Origin: Ichthyophis bannanicus
Lineage: Eukaryota > Chordata > Amphibia > Gymnophiona > Ichthyophiidae
Length of the DNA stretch: 64,000 bases
Assembly: GCA_033557465.1 (NCBI GenBank)
Contig: CM066033.1
Location: forward strand, 1,353,809,834-1,353,873,833
Reading direction: 5' to 3'
How positions within the stretch are numbered: the stretch's first letter is position 1; each line of letters opens with the position of its first letter. The notes beneath the pieces were generated by a model. The model was given only the letters and a program-made list of their open reading frames with translations. It did not search any database and was not told where the DNA came from. Below are positions 50,735 through 61,460 of this stretch, piece by piece. Position numbers and translations under genes: made by a program.

Positions 50735-51732
50735 CATATGGCATCCACAATGCATGTCGCTCCAGATGCTTGCCTGCGGATACAGATGGCCCAGTGGACC
50801 ATCCGCTTGCAGTGGCCCCAGGCCATGGGAAGCTTGTGATACAGGGTGCTCATCACCCGTCCCCTAGCTCGCCCTCTCAACTGGTGACAAAACCTACAGT
50901 TTATACTGGCCAGGATGCCCTTCCAGCCCCTCATCCCATAGGGCCCTAACTACAGATGCCTCCAAGCTGGGGTGGGAGCACATTGTGACAACCTCTTCAC
51001 TTAGGGCAGCTGGTCACTGATGGAGAGTCCCCAGCAAATCAACCTGCTGTAGCTCCAAGCCATAGCCTTAGCACTCCGGTCTTTTCGCCACCACCTGCAG
51101 CACCAGGCAGTGCTGGTTCAGATGGACAACCAGGTGGCAGTGTTCTACAAAAACAAGCAGGGGGGGGCACGGGTTCAGCCCTGCTCTGCCAGGAAGCGGT
51201 GAGCCTCTGCTCGTATGTCAGCAGAAACGGGATTCTCCTGTGTGCAGTTTACCTCTCAGGCCAGGACAGCACCCTGTCGGACTGGCTCAGCCGGGTCCTC
51301 AAATCGCATGAGTGGAGGCTGGATTCCAGGGTGACCGACCAGCTCTTCCAGCGCTGAGGACTCCCGAGGATGGATCACTTTTCCACTCCAGCCAATGTAC
51401 AACTGCCCCGCTTCTGTTCCTGGCTGCCACACCCCTCCCGGGCAGCAGCAGATGCATTTCTGATCTCATGGACAGAGTGCCTCCTTTATGCCTTCCCATC
51501 CACACCACTGATCGCCAAGACCCTGTTCCAGGTCCAGCGCAACAGGGCCACAGTGATCCTGGTGGCCCCACGATGGGCCAGGCAGCCGTGGTTTCCCCTG
51601 CTCCTCTGCCTGGCCACATCACCCCCAGCTCCCCTGGAGTGCAACCCAGGCCTACTGATGCAGGAGGCAGGCTCTCTCCTGCATCCCAACCTGGAATCTC
51701 TGACACTCATGACCAGGCTGCTGAAAGGGTAG
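50735..51732 (+). pseudogene. DIRS-E RNase H and methyltransferase-like relic
   Basis: Translations recall DIRS-C: 'MDNQVAVFYKNKQGG' (about 51122), then at 51370-51732 a continuous stretch 'QLPRFCSWLPHPSRAAADAF', 'LLYAFPSTPL', 'ILVAPRWARQPWFPLL'. The RT palm and YLDD are absent. Frames are broken between the blocks. Confidence 0.75.
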
Positions 51733-52647
51733 CACTGGCCCCTTTCAATCTCTCTATTGAAAGGAGGAGGTCCTCCTTGCTTCCCGCAAAACCTCCACTC
51801 GTCAGGCAAACGCCTTCAAGTAGCGGAGGTTCTCTGTCTAGTGCATGGAGCGTCGTGTCAGCACTTTCTCCTGCTCCATCCAGATATTGCTGCAGTACCT
51901 ACTTCCAGGGCAGGGCTGAAGCCTAACTCAGTAAGAGTGCACCTCAGCACCCTCACGGTGCACAACCGTCTCATAGAGGGAAACCCTTCTCTGCTCAACC
52001 CCTCCTGTCTTGCTTCCTGAGGGAGCTCTTCTTGTCAAAACTGCCCATCCGCCTGCCGGCGATGGAGTGGGGCCTTAACATTGTGCTCTCCAAGCTCACC
52101 GCACTACCCTTTGAGTCTCTCGGCTTCTGCCACCTCAAGTATCTCCTACAAGAACAGGGTTATGCTCCACACACACCCCAAGTTTCTACCCAAGGTGGTA
52201 TCTCCATTCCACCTCAACCAGCAAGTGGTGCTCCCCACCTTCTTCCTGTGGCCTCACACCAGCAGGATGGAGGCAGTTCTCCACACACTGGACTGTAAGC
52301 AGGTGCTCGCCTTTTATCTCAGATGCACACAGGAGCACCGCCAAGCTTCGCAGCTCTTTGTTTCCTACGACCCAAGTTGGTTGGGAACTGTGGTCTGTAA
52401 GCGGACCCTGTCCATCTGGGTTGCTGACTGCATTCCCTTTGCATATGTGCAGGCTGGTCTCTCACTGGAGCGCCATGTCATGGCAGCCGCTGTAGCGAAC
52501 TTGTGCTCTATTCCTCTGTCGGAAATCTACCAGGCCACCACCTTGTCCTCATTCCACACTTTTGCAACTCACTACTGCCTGGAGAGAAAGTCCCATTGGG
52601 ACAGTGCCTTCGGCCAGGCAGTACTTCATCATTTGTTTGGGGTATAG
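51733..52647 (+). pseudogene. DIRS-E tyrosine recombinase relic
   Basis: The N-terminal part is out of frame. 52160-52647 is open and reads like the DIRS-C catalytic half ('HPKFLPKVVSPFHLNQQVV', 'CKRTLSIWVADCIPFAY'). The HxxR box is lost: the expected 'AHCVRA' reads 'VMAAAV'. The Tyr in 'TFATHYCLERKSHWDSAFG' (about 52577) remains. Inactive. Confidence 0.8.
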
Positions 52648-52819
52648 GCAACTCCTGCCCTCCGGCCTTTGGTGTGTTCAGGGTACCGGAGCATTGGCTT
52701 CTCGCTGGGCACCTGAGCCTCTCGGGAGTCTTATCTCTCAACTCATTGCTGCTGCTCACGGTTCCCCCTTTTTCTGGTCACCCATGAGCTTTTTACAGGT
52801 TTTTCAGTAGCCTGTAGCT

Positions 52820-53170
52820 AGGGAGTCCCATATGTGCGGACTGACTTCCTGCTTGTTCCCGCAGAAAACGTTGTTACTCACTTGTAAAGGGTATTTTCCA
52901 GGGACAGCAGGAATTAGTCCTCACAACCCTCCCTCCTCCCCGTTGAGTTGCTTTTCTTTTTGCCATCTTTTGCTTTGATATCATATTGAGGCAAGATGGC
53001 ACCCTTGGGCGGGAAAGGGACCACACATGCGTAGTGCATCTCCCAGGGGCTTTCTTTGAAATCTGGGGAGAGGTTACCGCTCGAGCTCTGTCGGCGCCAA
53101 TGTCACCCATATGTGAGGATTGATTCCTGCTGTCTCCGGAGAACTCTTGTTACAGGTGAGTAACTATTGC
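52820..53170 (+). repeat. DIRS-E ICR and right terminal repeat
   Basis: The ICR (about 52825-52935) carries 'GTTACTCACTTGTAAAGGG', a decayed form of the CACCTGTAACAGGTG palindrome. The right end (about 53010-53170) carries 'CTTGTTACAGGTGAGTAAC'. Same order and spacing as in DIRS-C. Confidence 0.8.
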
Positions 53171-53289
53171 TGTCCATCCACACTAACTGCTTAGCTGTAT
53201 TTCATTTATTTTTATTTTATTACATCCGATTATTTGTCTCACCAAAAAGTCCAAGGTACAAACAAAATAATACATGCACAATATAAAAC

Positions 53290-53600
53290 AATTCCTTACC
53301 TGCCCCAATTGTGCCAACAAAACCACCTCTTGTCCTCCTTTCTTTGCTTCCAGATACTGTCATCTCTTCATTACTTCTATTTGGAGGCTCTTCCATGTGT
53401 CCACCTCTCTTCCGATAAAGAAATATTTCCTAAGATTACTCCTGAGACTTTTCCCTTTCACCCCTCGTCTTATGACCCCTCATTCAGAGTCTCCTTTCAA
53501 ATTAAAATTGGCATCTTATTGGACTTACAGAGGTGTTTTGTTAAATAATCCAGCCCGAAATATATCTATTATATCTCCCGATTCTGCCTTTTCTCCAGAG
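53290..53600 (-). mobile_element. CR1 3'-region fragment
   Basis: Same CR1 words as at 2640 and 47880: 'CTTCCATGTGTCCACC', 'AAGAAATATTTCCTAAGATT' and 'CTCCTGAGACTTTTCCC'. Minus strand, no open frame. Confidence 0.65.
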
Positions 53601-54167
53601 TAGTCTAACCAATCTAAAAATGCTTACACTTATTCACTTATGGCATTAGAATTTCTCCAATCTAACCATCACATTTCACTGGGAGGAAAAAGACCTCAGT
53701 ATTTCTGAAGCCTTGTATCTCTGGCTTTCTGTTTCTCACCAGCCAACTTTGGCTCTCCAGCCTCACATCAAATGTTTAAACAAAAGCCCCCGTATTAATT
53801 TCATGCTAATATTAAACATTATCAAGATTATGATCTCTTCTTAATTCATAATATATACCCCATGTTGGTACTCACTATTCAAACTATTCAATCAGCATGT
53901 CTTAATTATTAAATCTACTCACAAAAAGTGATCTAATTATACCAGAAGTAGACAACCTCTACCAAAAAATACTGCTGGAAACGCAATATCACACACTAAT
54001 CAAACTACAAAAACATCTGGCACCAGAAATCATAACATCTAAAGGAGAAAAGGATCTCAGAGTAGAGTTATCCTATACTCCAATAGGCAGTTTCCCACCA
54101 ACCGGAGGTTAGTCTTGAAAAACATCAGTGATCCAGAATAACTCCTCAAATTTATTTTTATTTTATA
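53601..54167. other. Unassigned AT-rich DNA left of DIRS-D
   Basis: No clear coding signal. It may include LINE debris at 53960-54110, but no motif is good enough to name. Confidence 0.45.
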
Positions 54168-54330
54168 ATCTCCAGGAACAAGCAGGAATGTAGTCTTCAC
54201 ATATGGGTATCGTCGGTACCGACGGAGCCTGCGCGGGAACGCTCCCCAGCGTCCAATAGGAAAGCTTTTGGGAGCATCCCACAGTGCCTGCATGCTGCCT
54301 TCCCGCCTTTCCCAACTGTCCCTCAACAGT
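54168..54330 (+). repeat. DIRS-D left inverted terminal repeat
   Basis: Shares the GTCGGTACCGACGG block with DIRS-A. The variant 'AATGTAGTCTTCAC' is complementary to the ICR of the same element ('GTGAAGACTACATT', about 61361-61374). The inverse copy is at about 61530-61690. Confidence 0.88.
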
Positions 54331-54571
54331 TCTTCGTTTTCCGCGGAGCCGACAGGTCGCACATCCTCTCACCGCAGAAATTTTCCCTCCTTATTCTTCT
54401 TTTTTGTGGTCGCGTCTGCCTTCCCTTGACGCTATACCGGTACCGCAGGTGGTTCTTTTCTTTTTTTCTAAAAAAACCCCAAAAAAGCTTAGTTTCTGGA
54501 GTCTTTCCAGTAAATTTATTCTCGGGTGCCACGTGCCATTTTGGGCACCAGGCCCAATTTTTTCCCTCAAA

Positions 54572-55207
54572 ATGGAAAAACCCGCTTCGGGTTTTAAAAA
54601 GTGTTCTAAGTGTGGCGGTACCATTTCTGCCATCGACACACATGAGTGGTGCCTCAAATGTTTAGGTCCTGACCACTCTATATCAGAGTGTGTTGCCTGT
54701 GGGATGATGTCGAAAAGGGGCCGGCAAAACCGAGCTGCTAAACTTAGCACCCTTTTCCCCTCCGATGCAGCCTCCGTAGCATTGACATCTTCCAGTGCTT
54801 CATCTTCCTCCCATGGATCTCAGGTAACTAAACATAAATCTAGCCGGTCCTCAAAGGGTAGATCTCCTTCTAAACATCAAGATGCCTATGACGTTGCCCT
54901 TGAGGGACTTTCACCGGCAAAATTGCCCGGGCGGAAAGCTTTGGCTTCCAAAGCACTAACAGGGCTCCAGGATGTTCTCGAGGCTTCAACCTTGGCAAAA
55001 CTACTGGTGCCATGCTCTGGGGTTCCGGCTGCTTCATCCGGCACCGATACCCAAGCATCGGCAGCATCAATAGACCAGAGGTTCTTGGCTATTGAACGCA
55101 GTCTGGCGGCTCTTCTCACGGCCTCAATGCCCCTGAAACCGCTTCAGACAATTCAACCGGTACCGGCACCGTCTCCGGTACCGGTACCGACTGCATCGAC
55201 ATCGGCA
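54572..55207 (+). pseudogene. DIRS-D gag, N-terminal part
   Basis: ATG at 54572 and an open frame until the PLE junction at 55207. The zinc pattern is intact: 'KCSKC', then 'THEWCLKCLGPDH', then 'CVACG'. The Ser/Lys/Pro-rich region follows. At 55140-55200 repeated GGTACCG words code for Pro-Val-Pro runs. The rest of the ORF after 55207 is PLE sequence. Confidence 0.82.
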
Positions 55208-55654
55208 GGTATTTTAACGGGACAGAGTCATGCATCTCTATCCCTAAATGTACATAATCCAGTCCTCAACAATAGCAAAGGCTATTACTACATGGGTTGT
55301 GTATTTTCTCAATACCTTCTCATGCATCACCACTTATTAAGACATTATTCAACCATTTTCTTACTTCATTTCACATTTGTACACTAATATGAACCGGGTC
55401 TCAGACTTCTTGTAGTACTTATGATGGGATTGGCTCCTGTCAGTACAAGCTTTGCATCAATGACCGCAGTTCAAAGTATGTTTCATAATACTTGCATTCT
55501 TATCAGAATAGATGGTATAGTAATTTACATTCTAAAATTGTCGAACTTAGTATTTCGTTGAATATGTGAATGCAGTATATAACTGAAACTTATCTTGTAA
55601 TCGTCAGTTGTATAAATACTATTTTGATCTTTCCCCGTCTTGTGTGTATCGCTT

Positions 55655-55725
55655 GATCTTCCCCGACGCCACCATTCGGCACCTAATTTGCGTTTCACAG
55701 ATGTTTCTTCAGGGGTTCAGATGCT
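55655..55725 (-). ncRNA. Hammerhead ribozyme-like motif in PLE
   Basis: Minus strand, in order: stem I 5' strand (AUC, loop, CCC); core CUGAAGA (55712-55706); stem II ACA-UC-UGU with one extra A; GAAA (55696-55693); stem III ACGC/GCGU with a 20-nt loop; cleavage triplet GUC ending at 55665; stem I 3' strand GGG, loop, GAU. This is a type I hammerhead layout. PLE terminal repeats are known to carry such ribozymes. The short stem II may weaken activity. Confidence 0.6.
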
Positions 55726-55969
55726 GAAAATAAATACAACTACTATGTAATGCCAGCGTAAAGTATACTACCTCTGAAAAATTGTTCAGCCCTTCTACAC
55801 GTACCTTATGAAATTTGCAGAGATTGCTCCTGCTAGCGCTAGTCTGCGTATGAAGCATCAAACTGTATAGACTTCAAAAAAACGCCGCGCATGCGGAGTA
55901 TTGCAGCTCATGTCTATTTAAATAAGTCCAGCCCCCCAAAAGTATGACGTATAGCTTTTCCCTGCTATT

Positions 55970-56650
55970 TTAAATACATGCTCCCCATTCAATGGCATTG
56001 TTAAGACCGCCCGGGAAAACTGTGCCTAAACGATGTATCCACCGTTGTTCTCTGATGATTAAGGATTGTTCTATGGATTTACCATTTTGTCCCATACAAA
56101 CTCGGTCCAAACAAAAACATCGCAATTGTTCGAAATCATGTTTATGCTGTAGGCAATGTGCTACAATTGGAGCCTCTTGTATTTTACATCGCAGACGACT
56201 GCGGTGTTCACTCATACGGATCTTAAAAGCTCTGATTGTCTTGCCAACATATAGTAATTGACAAGGGCATTTAATCCCATAAATAACAGAACTGGTAGTG
56301 CAGGTAGTTCTATGCCGTAAACGGTATTTAACGTTGTTATATTCAAAATCCGTGATATCTTCTGATATGCTGCAGATGCTACATTCGCCACAAGGATGAT
56401 GTCCAATTTCTGTATCTGTTCCTACGGAGATGTTAACTATAGGTCTAAGTACTGTGGGACTGAGTTTTACCTTAAAATTCTGATGCCTAGTCCAGACACA
56501 TCTAATCTTCTTACATTCTAACCCGGGCAGTGTGCTGATGACATTACAATGTTTTTTGATGATCCGTTTAATATCTTTACTATATGGCGAATGCTTCGTG
56601 ATGAGATTGATGTTCTGGTCATCTATTGTTTTCACTCGACTGGTATTCAA
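55970..56650 (-). pseudogene. PLE GIY-YIG endonuclease domain
   Basis: About 226 residues in the same frame as the RT and separated from it by one TGA (56660-56662). A linker Cys/His motif 'HHPCGECSIC' precedes the nuclease core 'VIYGIKCPCQLLYVGKT', 'FKIRMSEHRSRL' and 'EAPIVAHCLQHKH'. A downstream Glu in 'SLIIREQRWIHRLGT' completes the set. The core is the GIY-YIG fold used by PLEs to nick target DNA. The domain itself is open to its stop at 55970. Confidence 0.88.
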
Positions 56651-56659
56651 CAGTAACGC

Positions 56660-57688
56660 TCAATTATTATATTTAGCTCTTTTGTACGCTAAATTGACTA
56701 TATGTTTGGGATATCCTCGATGTTGAAAATCTTGTTGCAATTTACATGCTTGTTGTTTAAAATCTGTATAGTCAGAACAATTTCTTCTGTAACGGAAAAA
56801 TTGAGATAGTGGCAAACTATCTCTTAGTTGTTTCGGATGGCCACTCTGATAGTGAAGAAAGGTGTTTCTATCGGTCACTTTTCGATACAGTGAGGTGGAC
56901 CAGCCATTAATGCCCTTTTTAATAGTGACATCCAAAAAACTTATTCTTTGTTGATCATAAGTATAAGTAAATTGTATAGCTGCGTCTAAACTGTTTAACC
57001 AGGTGAAAAACTGTAATAGCAGGATTTCCGGGCCCCTCCACAGCATGAAGACATCATCGATGTACCTCTTCCACAGTAACATGTGGTCTTGATAAGGAGA
57101 ATGGGATAGCCACCGCTGTTCATATGTATCCATGAACAAATTCGCAATGGATGGAGCACTGGTGGCCCCCATCGCCACCCCGGATGTTTGTAGGTATAAT
57201 TGTTGTTCAAACATGAAATAGTTATGAAAAATTACTATCTCGGCTAATTGGGATACAAATGAAATGGTCTCATCTGACAGGTCTTCCCTACTTCGTAAAG
57301 CGGTAACTATCGTTTCCAACGCCGCCCTCTGCGGAATACTTGTGTAGAGAGCCGTGACATCAAGAGTGACCAGAAAAACTTGTGCATCGCCTGCCCAGCG
57401 GGAATTGGTAGTCAAAAGGTGCAGAAAATGAGAAGTATCTTTTACGTAAGAAGTCATATCCTTCAACAATGGACGTAAAAAGGAATCTATATAAACTGAA
57501 AGGGGTTCCAAAATAGACCCTTTTGTGGAGACTATTGGACGGCCCGGTAGGGACGTCAAGTTCTTATGAATTTTTGGTACAAGATACATTTTTGATACTG
57601 TGGTGCTGGACGGATTCAAAAAGTGCCACTCTTTTTTGGAAATGACCTTGATATCCAAAGCTTTCGTGGTCAATCTGGTGTCTTTCAA
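56660..57688 (-). pseudogene. PLE reverse transcriptase
   Basis: 342 residues. Motifs: 'SKMYLVPKIHKNLTSLPGRPIVS', 'FLVTLDVTALYTSIP', 'QTSGVAMGATSAPSIANLFM', catalytic 'RYIDDVFM', 'ISFLDVTI', and the thumb ('FRYRRNCSDYTDF'). This is the PLE/telomerase-like RT type. The N-terminal region expected upstream is missing on this strand and instead lies inverted at 57758-58036. The frame ends at TGA 56660-56662, probably a decayed CGA codon, since the endonuclease follows in phase. Confidence 0.9.
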
Positions 57689-57702
57689 TTGGTTTAAAGT
57701 TA

Positions 57703-57804
57703 ATGTCTCTTAAAATTAAATCCTTAAATAACGTTAAGGCTGGAGGGACCGGTCCAGGTGGATCCAGCCTTAACGTTATTTAAGGATTTAATTTTAAGAG
57801 ACAT
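57703..57804. repeat. Perfect 42-bp inverted repeat at the PLE inversion point
   Basis: Arms 57703-57744 and 57763-57804 are exact reverse complements with an 18-bp spacer, which itself contains the palindrome GGACCGGTCC. The two PLE halves diverge from this point on opposite strands. Absence of any mismatch implies a recent origin or later correction. Confidence 0.92.
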
Positions 57805-58036
57805 AGCAATAGTGCAACAAAGCAGAACCTCCAAAATCAGTTTTCTCACAAGATCAGAACAATTAACTTTAAACCAATTGAAAGAGCGGGAAGATATAGT
57901 AATTCGACGTGCTGACAAAGGGGGTGCTATTGTGGTATTGGATAGACACCAGTATCTGGCGGAAGCCAGGCGACAGTTATCAGATGCCGTCACTTATCAT
58001 CCACTCGTTACTGATCCTACGCAAGATCTACGTTGT
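57758..58036 (+). pseudogene. PLE N-terminal region, inverted
   Basis: Plus-strand frame with 'KISFLTRSEQLTLNQLKERED', then 'IVIRRADKGGAIVVLDRHQY' and 'EARRQLSDAVTYHPL'. The 'IVIxxADKGGAVVVLDRxxY' block is a hallmark of the segment just before the RT of PLEs. It then fuses in frame with DIRS-D gag sequence at about 58040. The fusion is a by-product of insertion. Confidence 0.85.
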
Positions 58037-58040
58037 CAGA

Positions 58041-58264
58041 TAGATGCTGACAATATCACTTTGGATAGATTGTCTAAATCTACAGCTGATCCTGTGAGGA
58101 AAAGATCCTCTAAGAAACCATTCTTCAGCAAGAAGAAAAGGTTTTATCCCTCCTATACCCAGCATGGACATCATTTAGGTCAGTCTGCCCAAAAGGGACA
58201 GCAGCAACAACGGAAACCAAAAGCAGCTAAGCCTCAACCGGCTCAGCAGACTCAGCCTCCATAG
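58041..58264 (+). pseudogene. DIRS-D gag, basic C-terminal tail
   Basis: Reads 'ITLDRLSKSTADPVRKRSSKK', then a Lys/Gln/Pro-rich tail, equivalent to DIRS-A 11905-12145. The gag core between 'TASTSA' (55207) and this tail is absent. Confidence 0.8.
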
Positions 58265-58272
58265 AGGCTTTG

Positions 58273-60196
58273 ACTCCTGTCTAGAGAACTTTGCTTTCCT
58301 GGCCCTGAACGGCCCAGAACCCTCCACCATCCCAGGAAGGTTATGTCATTTTGCCCCTAGATGGGGTCAGATAACAGCAGAAGATTGGACTCTGTCCATT
58401 GTAAGAGAGGGGTACAAGCTTCATTTCCTCAGCATGCCCCCTCCTACAGTGGTAAGACAGTTCAATTCTCAGACCTCTCTCAACGACCAGTTAGGTCAAG
58501 AGGTCAATGTGCTTCTTGCCCAAGGGGCAATAGAAGAGGTACCCATTCCCCAATGGGGTGCAGGGTTTTACTCCCCCTATTTCCTTATTCCCAAGAAAAC
58601 AGGAGGACACAGACCAATTCTAGACCTCAGAGAATTGAACAAAATCCTGTTCAGAGAGAAATTCAAAATGATTTCTCTAGGAACTCTGCAGCCATACCTT
58701 CAGAGTCAGGATTGGCTTTGTTCTCTAGATCTGAAGGATGCGTACACTCATGTTCTCATCCATCCAACTCACCGAAAGTTCCTTTGATTCCTGTTTCAAG
58801 GGAAGCACTACCAATACAGGGTTCTTCCTTTTGGCCTGGCCTCTGCACCAAGAGTGTTCACAAATGCATGGCTGTGGTAGCAGCATTTCTCCGCACCCTG
58901 GGCATATTTGTCTTCCCTTACTTAAATGACTGGCTCATTCAAGCCCCTTCAGTATTTGGGACTGGTCTGCTCTGTCTCGCAAAATCAGCATCCTTCAGTA
59001 TTTGGGACTGGTCATAAAGTTTCCCAAAGTCCAACCTTGCTCCCACTCAATCTCTAGAGTTTATAGGAGCTCTTCTGGATACCAGACAGACAAGGGCCTA
59101 CCTTCCACAGCCCCGCTGCCTTCGTATTGTGTAGTTAGCTTCCCAAGCAGTGCTAAAACCTCACCTCACTGCTCGGGAAATGCTACAGTTGCTAGGCCAC
59201 ATGGCATCCACCGTGCATGTGGTTCCTTATGCTCGCCTCCATATGAGGGCAGCCCAGTGGACCTTATCCACTCAGTGGACTCAGGCGTCAGGTTGCCTGT
59301 CAGACAAAATAGCAAAGTCAGAACACCTTATTTTGTCCCTCCAATGGTGGCAGTCACCCCCAAAACGTTTGGTGGGGTCTCCTTTTCAGCAACCCCCACC
59401 CCAAGCCACTCTAACAACAGTTGCTTCACAGATGGGTTGGGGAGCCCACCTGCAAGGCCTCTCTACCCAGGGAACCTGGACTCCACAAGAGACCTATCTC
59501 CATATCAGTCTCCTGGAGCTCAGAGCAATCTTCCTTGCTCTTCGAGTATTTCACACCCAGCTCAGCTACAAGACAGTCCTAGTTCAAACGGACAATCAGG
59601 TAGCCATGTTCTATGTGAACAAGCAGGGCGGAACAGGCTCTCTGTCGCTCTGCAACGAAGCTTTGCAACTATGGGCCCTCGCCAGAGAGCATCAGATTCA
59701 TCTCCTTGCGGTGTACCTTCCAGGCATTCAAAACTCTTGGGCAGACAGACTCAGTAGAGTTCTGCTTCCACACGAGTGGTCTCTCCATGCAGACCAGGTG
59801 GCCAAAAGTTTTCAAATTTGGGGAACCCCGGACATAGACCTCTTTGCCAGTCTGCTGAATGCCAGACTTCCCCAGTTCTGTTCCAGAATTCCGGCTCGAG
59901 GTTGTCAGGCCAGGGATGCTTTCCTCTTCCATTGGGGTCAGGACTTCCTGTATGCCTTTCCACCCATTCCCCTAATTCCCAAAATCCTGTTCAAGCTTCA
60001 GAGAGACAGAGATCATATGATCCTCATAGCTTCACGTTGGCCACGGCAAATGTGGTACCCTCTGCTCCTACATCTCTCTCAAGCTCCGCCTCTGGGGTTA
60101 GGATCTGCTCCAGATCTCCTTTCTCAAGAGGACGGGATGCTGTGGCATACCAATCCCCAGTCTCTGCATCTCAGGGCCTGGTTTCTGAAAGCCTAG
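58273..60196 (+). pseudogene. DIRS-D RT / RNase H / methyltransferase-like frame
   Basis: RT block 58434-58787 ('YFLIPKKTGGHRPILDLREL', 'CSLDLKDAYTHVLI') ends at a stop where DIRS-A has Gln. The YLDD box has become YLND (about 58919). A 22-bp direct repeat (58946-58967 and 58992-59013) disrupts the next stretch. From 59150 the frame is open to 60196: RNase H with 'LTTVASQMGWGAH' (first catalytic Asp changed to Val), 'LELRAI', 'QTDNQVAMFYVNKQGG', then the methyltransferase-like domain ('DIDLFASLLNARLPQFCS', 'DAFLFHWGQDFLYAFPP'). Two catalytic Asp losses make it inactive irrespective of the frame breaks. Confidence 0.88.
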
Positions 60197-61234
60197 AACG
60201 TCACTGTCTTAACCTTTCCCAGCATGTGAAGGGTATCCTTCATGCTTCCAGGAAACCTTCCACAAGACGCTTTTATGCATTCAAGTGGAAAAGGTTTACC
60301 ATATGGTGCTCGCAGAAGAGTCTTAACCCTCTTGCATTACCTCTGTAATCATTACTGAAGTACCTCCTTCATTTATCAAATGCAGGGCTTAAGACTAATT
60401 CAGTGAGAGTCCATTTGAGTGCCATTGCAGCTTCTTTCAAGCCTCTCAATGGACAACCTATTTCCTCTCATCCTCTCATAGCGAGATTTATGAGAGGCCT
60501 TCTTTTAATGAAGCCTCCCATTAAGCCACCACCGGTGGCATGGGACTTGAATCTGGTACTTGGGCAGCTCATGAAACCGCCCTTTGAACCATTAGCCACT
60601 ACCTCTTTGAAATTCCTTTCCTGAAAGTTATCTTTCTCATTGCAATCACATCAGCACGTTGCATCAGTGAATTGCAAGCCTTGGTGGCTGATCTTCCTTA
60701 TACAAGGTTCCATCATGATAAGGTAGTCCTTATGACTCATCCACATTTTATGCCAAAGGTGGTCTCGCCCTTTCATTTGAACCAAGCGGCTCGTACCATC
60801 CTGTATTCTTTCCAAGGTCTCATGCCTCAAATGCAAAAAGGAACCTTCATACTTTGGACTGTAAAAGAGCTTTGGCCTTTTACTTGCAAAGGACACAGCA
60901 ACATAGAAAATCCTCTCAACTCTTTGTTGCTTTTGATCCTAGTCATTTGGGACTTCCAGTCTCCAAAAGGACACTGTCTAGCTGGATTGCACAGTGTATA
61001 TCTTTTGCCTATGAGAGTAAGAACCTTCCTCTTGAAGGCCATGTCACAGCTCACAATGTGAGAGCCATGGCAGCCTCAATGGCTCATCTTCACTCTGTGT
61101 CTATCGACGACATCTGCCGAGCAGCTACTTGGGCTTCGGTTCATACCTTCACAGCCCATTACTGCTTAGACAAGGACTCCCACCGGGATGCCTTGTTTGG
61201 TCAGGCTGTTCTTCAACACCTGTTCCAGACTTAA
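60190..61234 (+). pseudogene. DIRS-D tyrosine recombinase
   Basis: The N-terminal part ('RKPSTRRFYAFKWKRFTIWC') ends in TAA at about 60346. The 'GLKTNSVRVHLSAIAASF' and 'PLIARFMRGLL' parts are in another phase to 60624. The first catalytic box reads 'SARCISEL' (about 60649), with the Arg changed to Cys. The last block 60854-61234 is open and has 'TAHNVRAMAAS' and 'TFTAHYCLDKDSHRDALFG'. Lost catalytic Arg plus frame changes. Confidence 0.85.
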
Positions 61235-61344
61235 TCAACTCCTACCCACCATCCCTGGTAGGATGCCAGAGGTCCATGGGGGGAAGTGGAGCCCTTTCAC
61301 AAGTGCACACAACTTTCTGGGGCCATCTCCATGGCATCTTCAGC

Positions 61345-61460
61345 TAGGGAGTCCCCATATGTGAAGACTACATTCCTGCTTGTTCCTGGAGATGGCATAG
61401 TTACTCACCTGTAACAGGTGATCTCCGGGAATAGCAGGAATTTAGTCTTCACAACCCACC
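61345..61460 (+). repeat. DIRS-D internal complementary region (ICR)
   Basis: First half complementary to the left end of DIRS-D (with its 'GAAGACTACATTCC' variant), second half complementary to the right end. Includes CACCTGTAACAGGTG at about 61409-61423. Confidence 0.87.

Larger units (their letters stand above)
49536..53170 (+). mobile_element. DIRS-E, decayed relative of DIRS-C lacking RT
   Basis: Gag C-terminal half (49536-50680), RNase H relic, methyltransferase-like block, recombinase relic, ICR (about 52820-52935) and right repeat (about 53010-53170). About 0.84 kb corresponding to the DIRS-C RT palm is missing at a junction near 50735. Its right end has GTCGGCGCCAATG, a decayed form of the DIRS-C palindrome. 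Left repeat and gag N-terminus not found. Confidence 0.82.
55208..58040 (-). mobile_element. Penelope-like element with GIY-YIG endonuclease, 5' part inverted
   Basis: The minus strand carries RT (57688-56660) and GIY-YIG endonuclease (56650-55970), then about 760 bp of 3' sequence with a hammerhead-like motif. The N-terminal region of the same kind of protein lies on the opposite strand (57758-58036), head-to-head around a perfect 42-bp palindrome. The insert lies between DIRS-D gag pieces that are about 0.95 kb apart in DIRS-A, so DIRS sequence was lost on insertion or later. Confidence 0.87.

Noticed and set aside
54284..55387. One 367-residue ORF taken as a single gene
   Set aside because: Its start is DIRS terminal repeat, its middle DIRS-D gag and its end PLE sequence.
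57758..58264. One 168-residue ORF as a novel gene
   Set aside because: It is an in-frame accident joining inverted PLE sequence to the DIRS-D gag tail.
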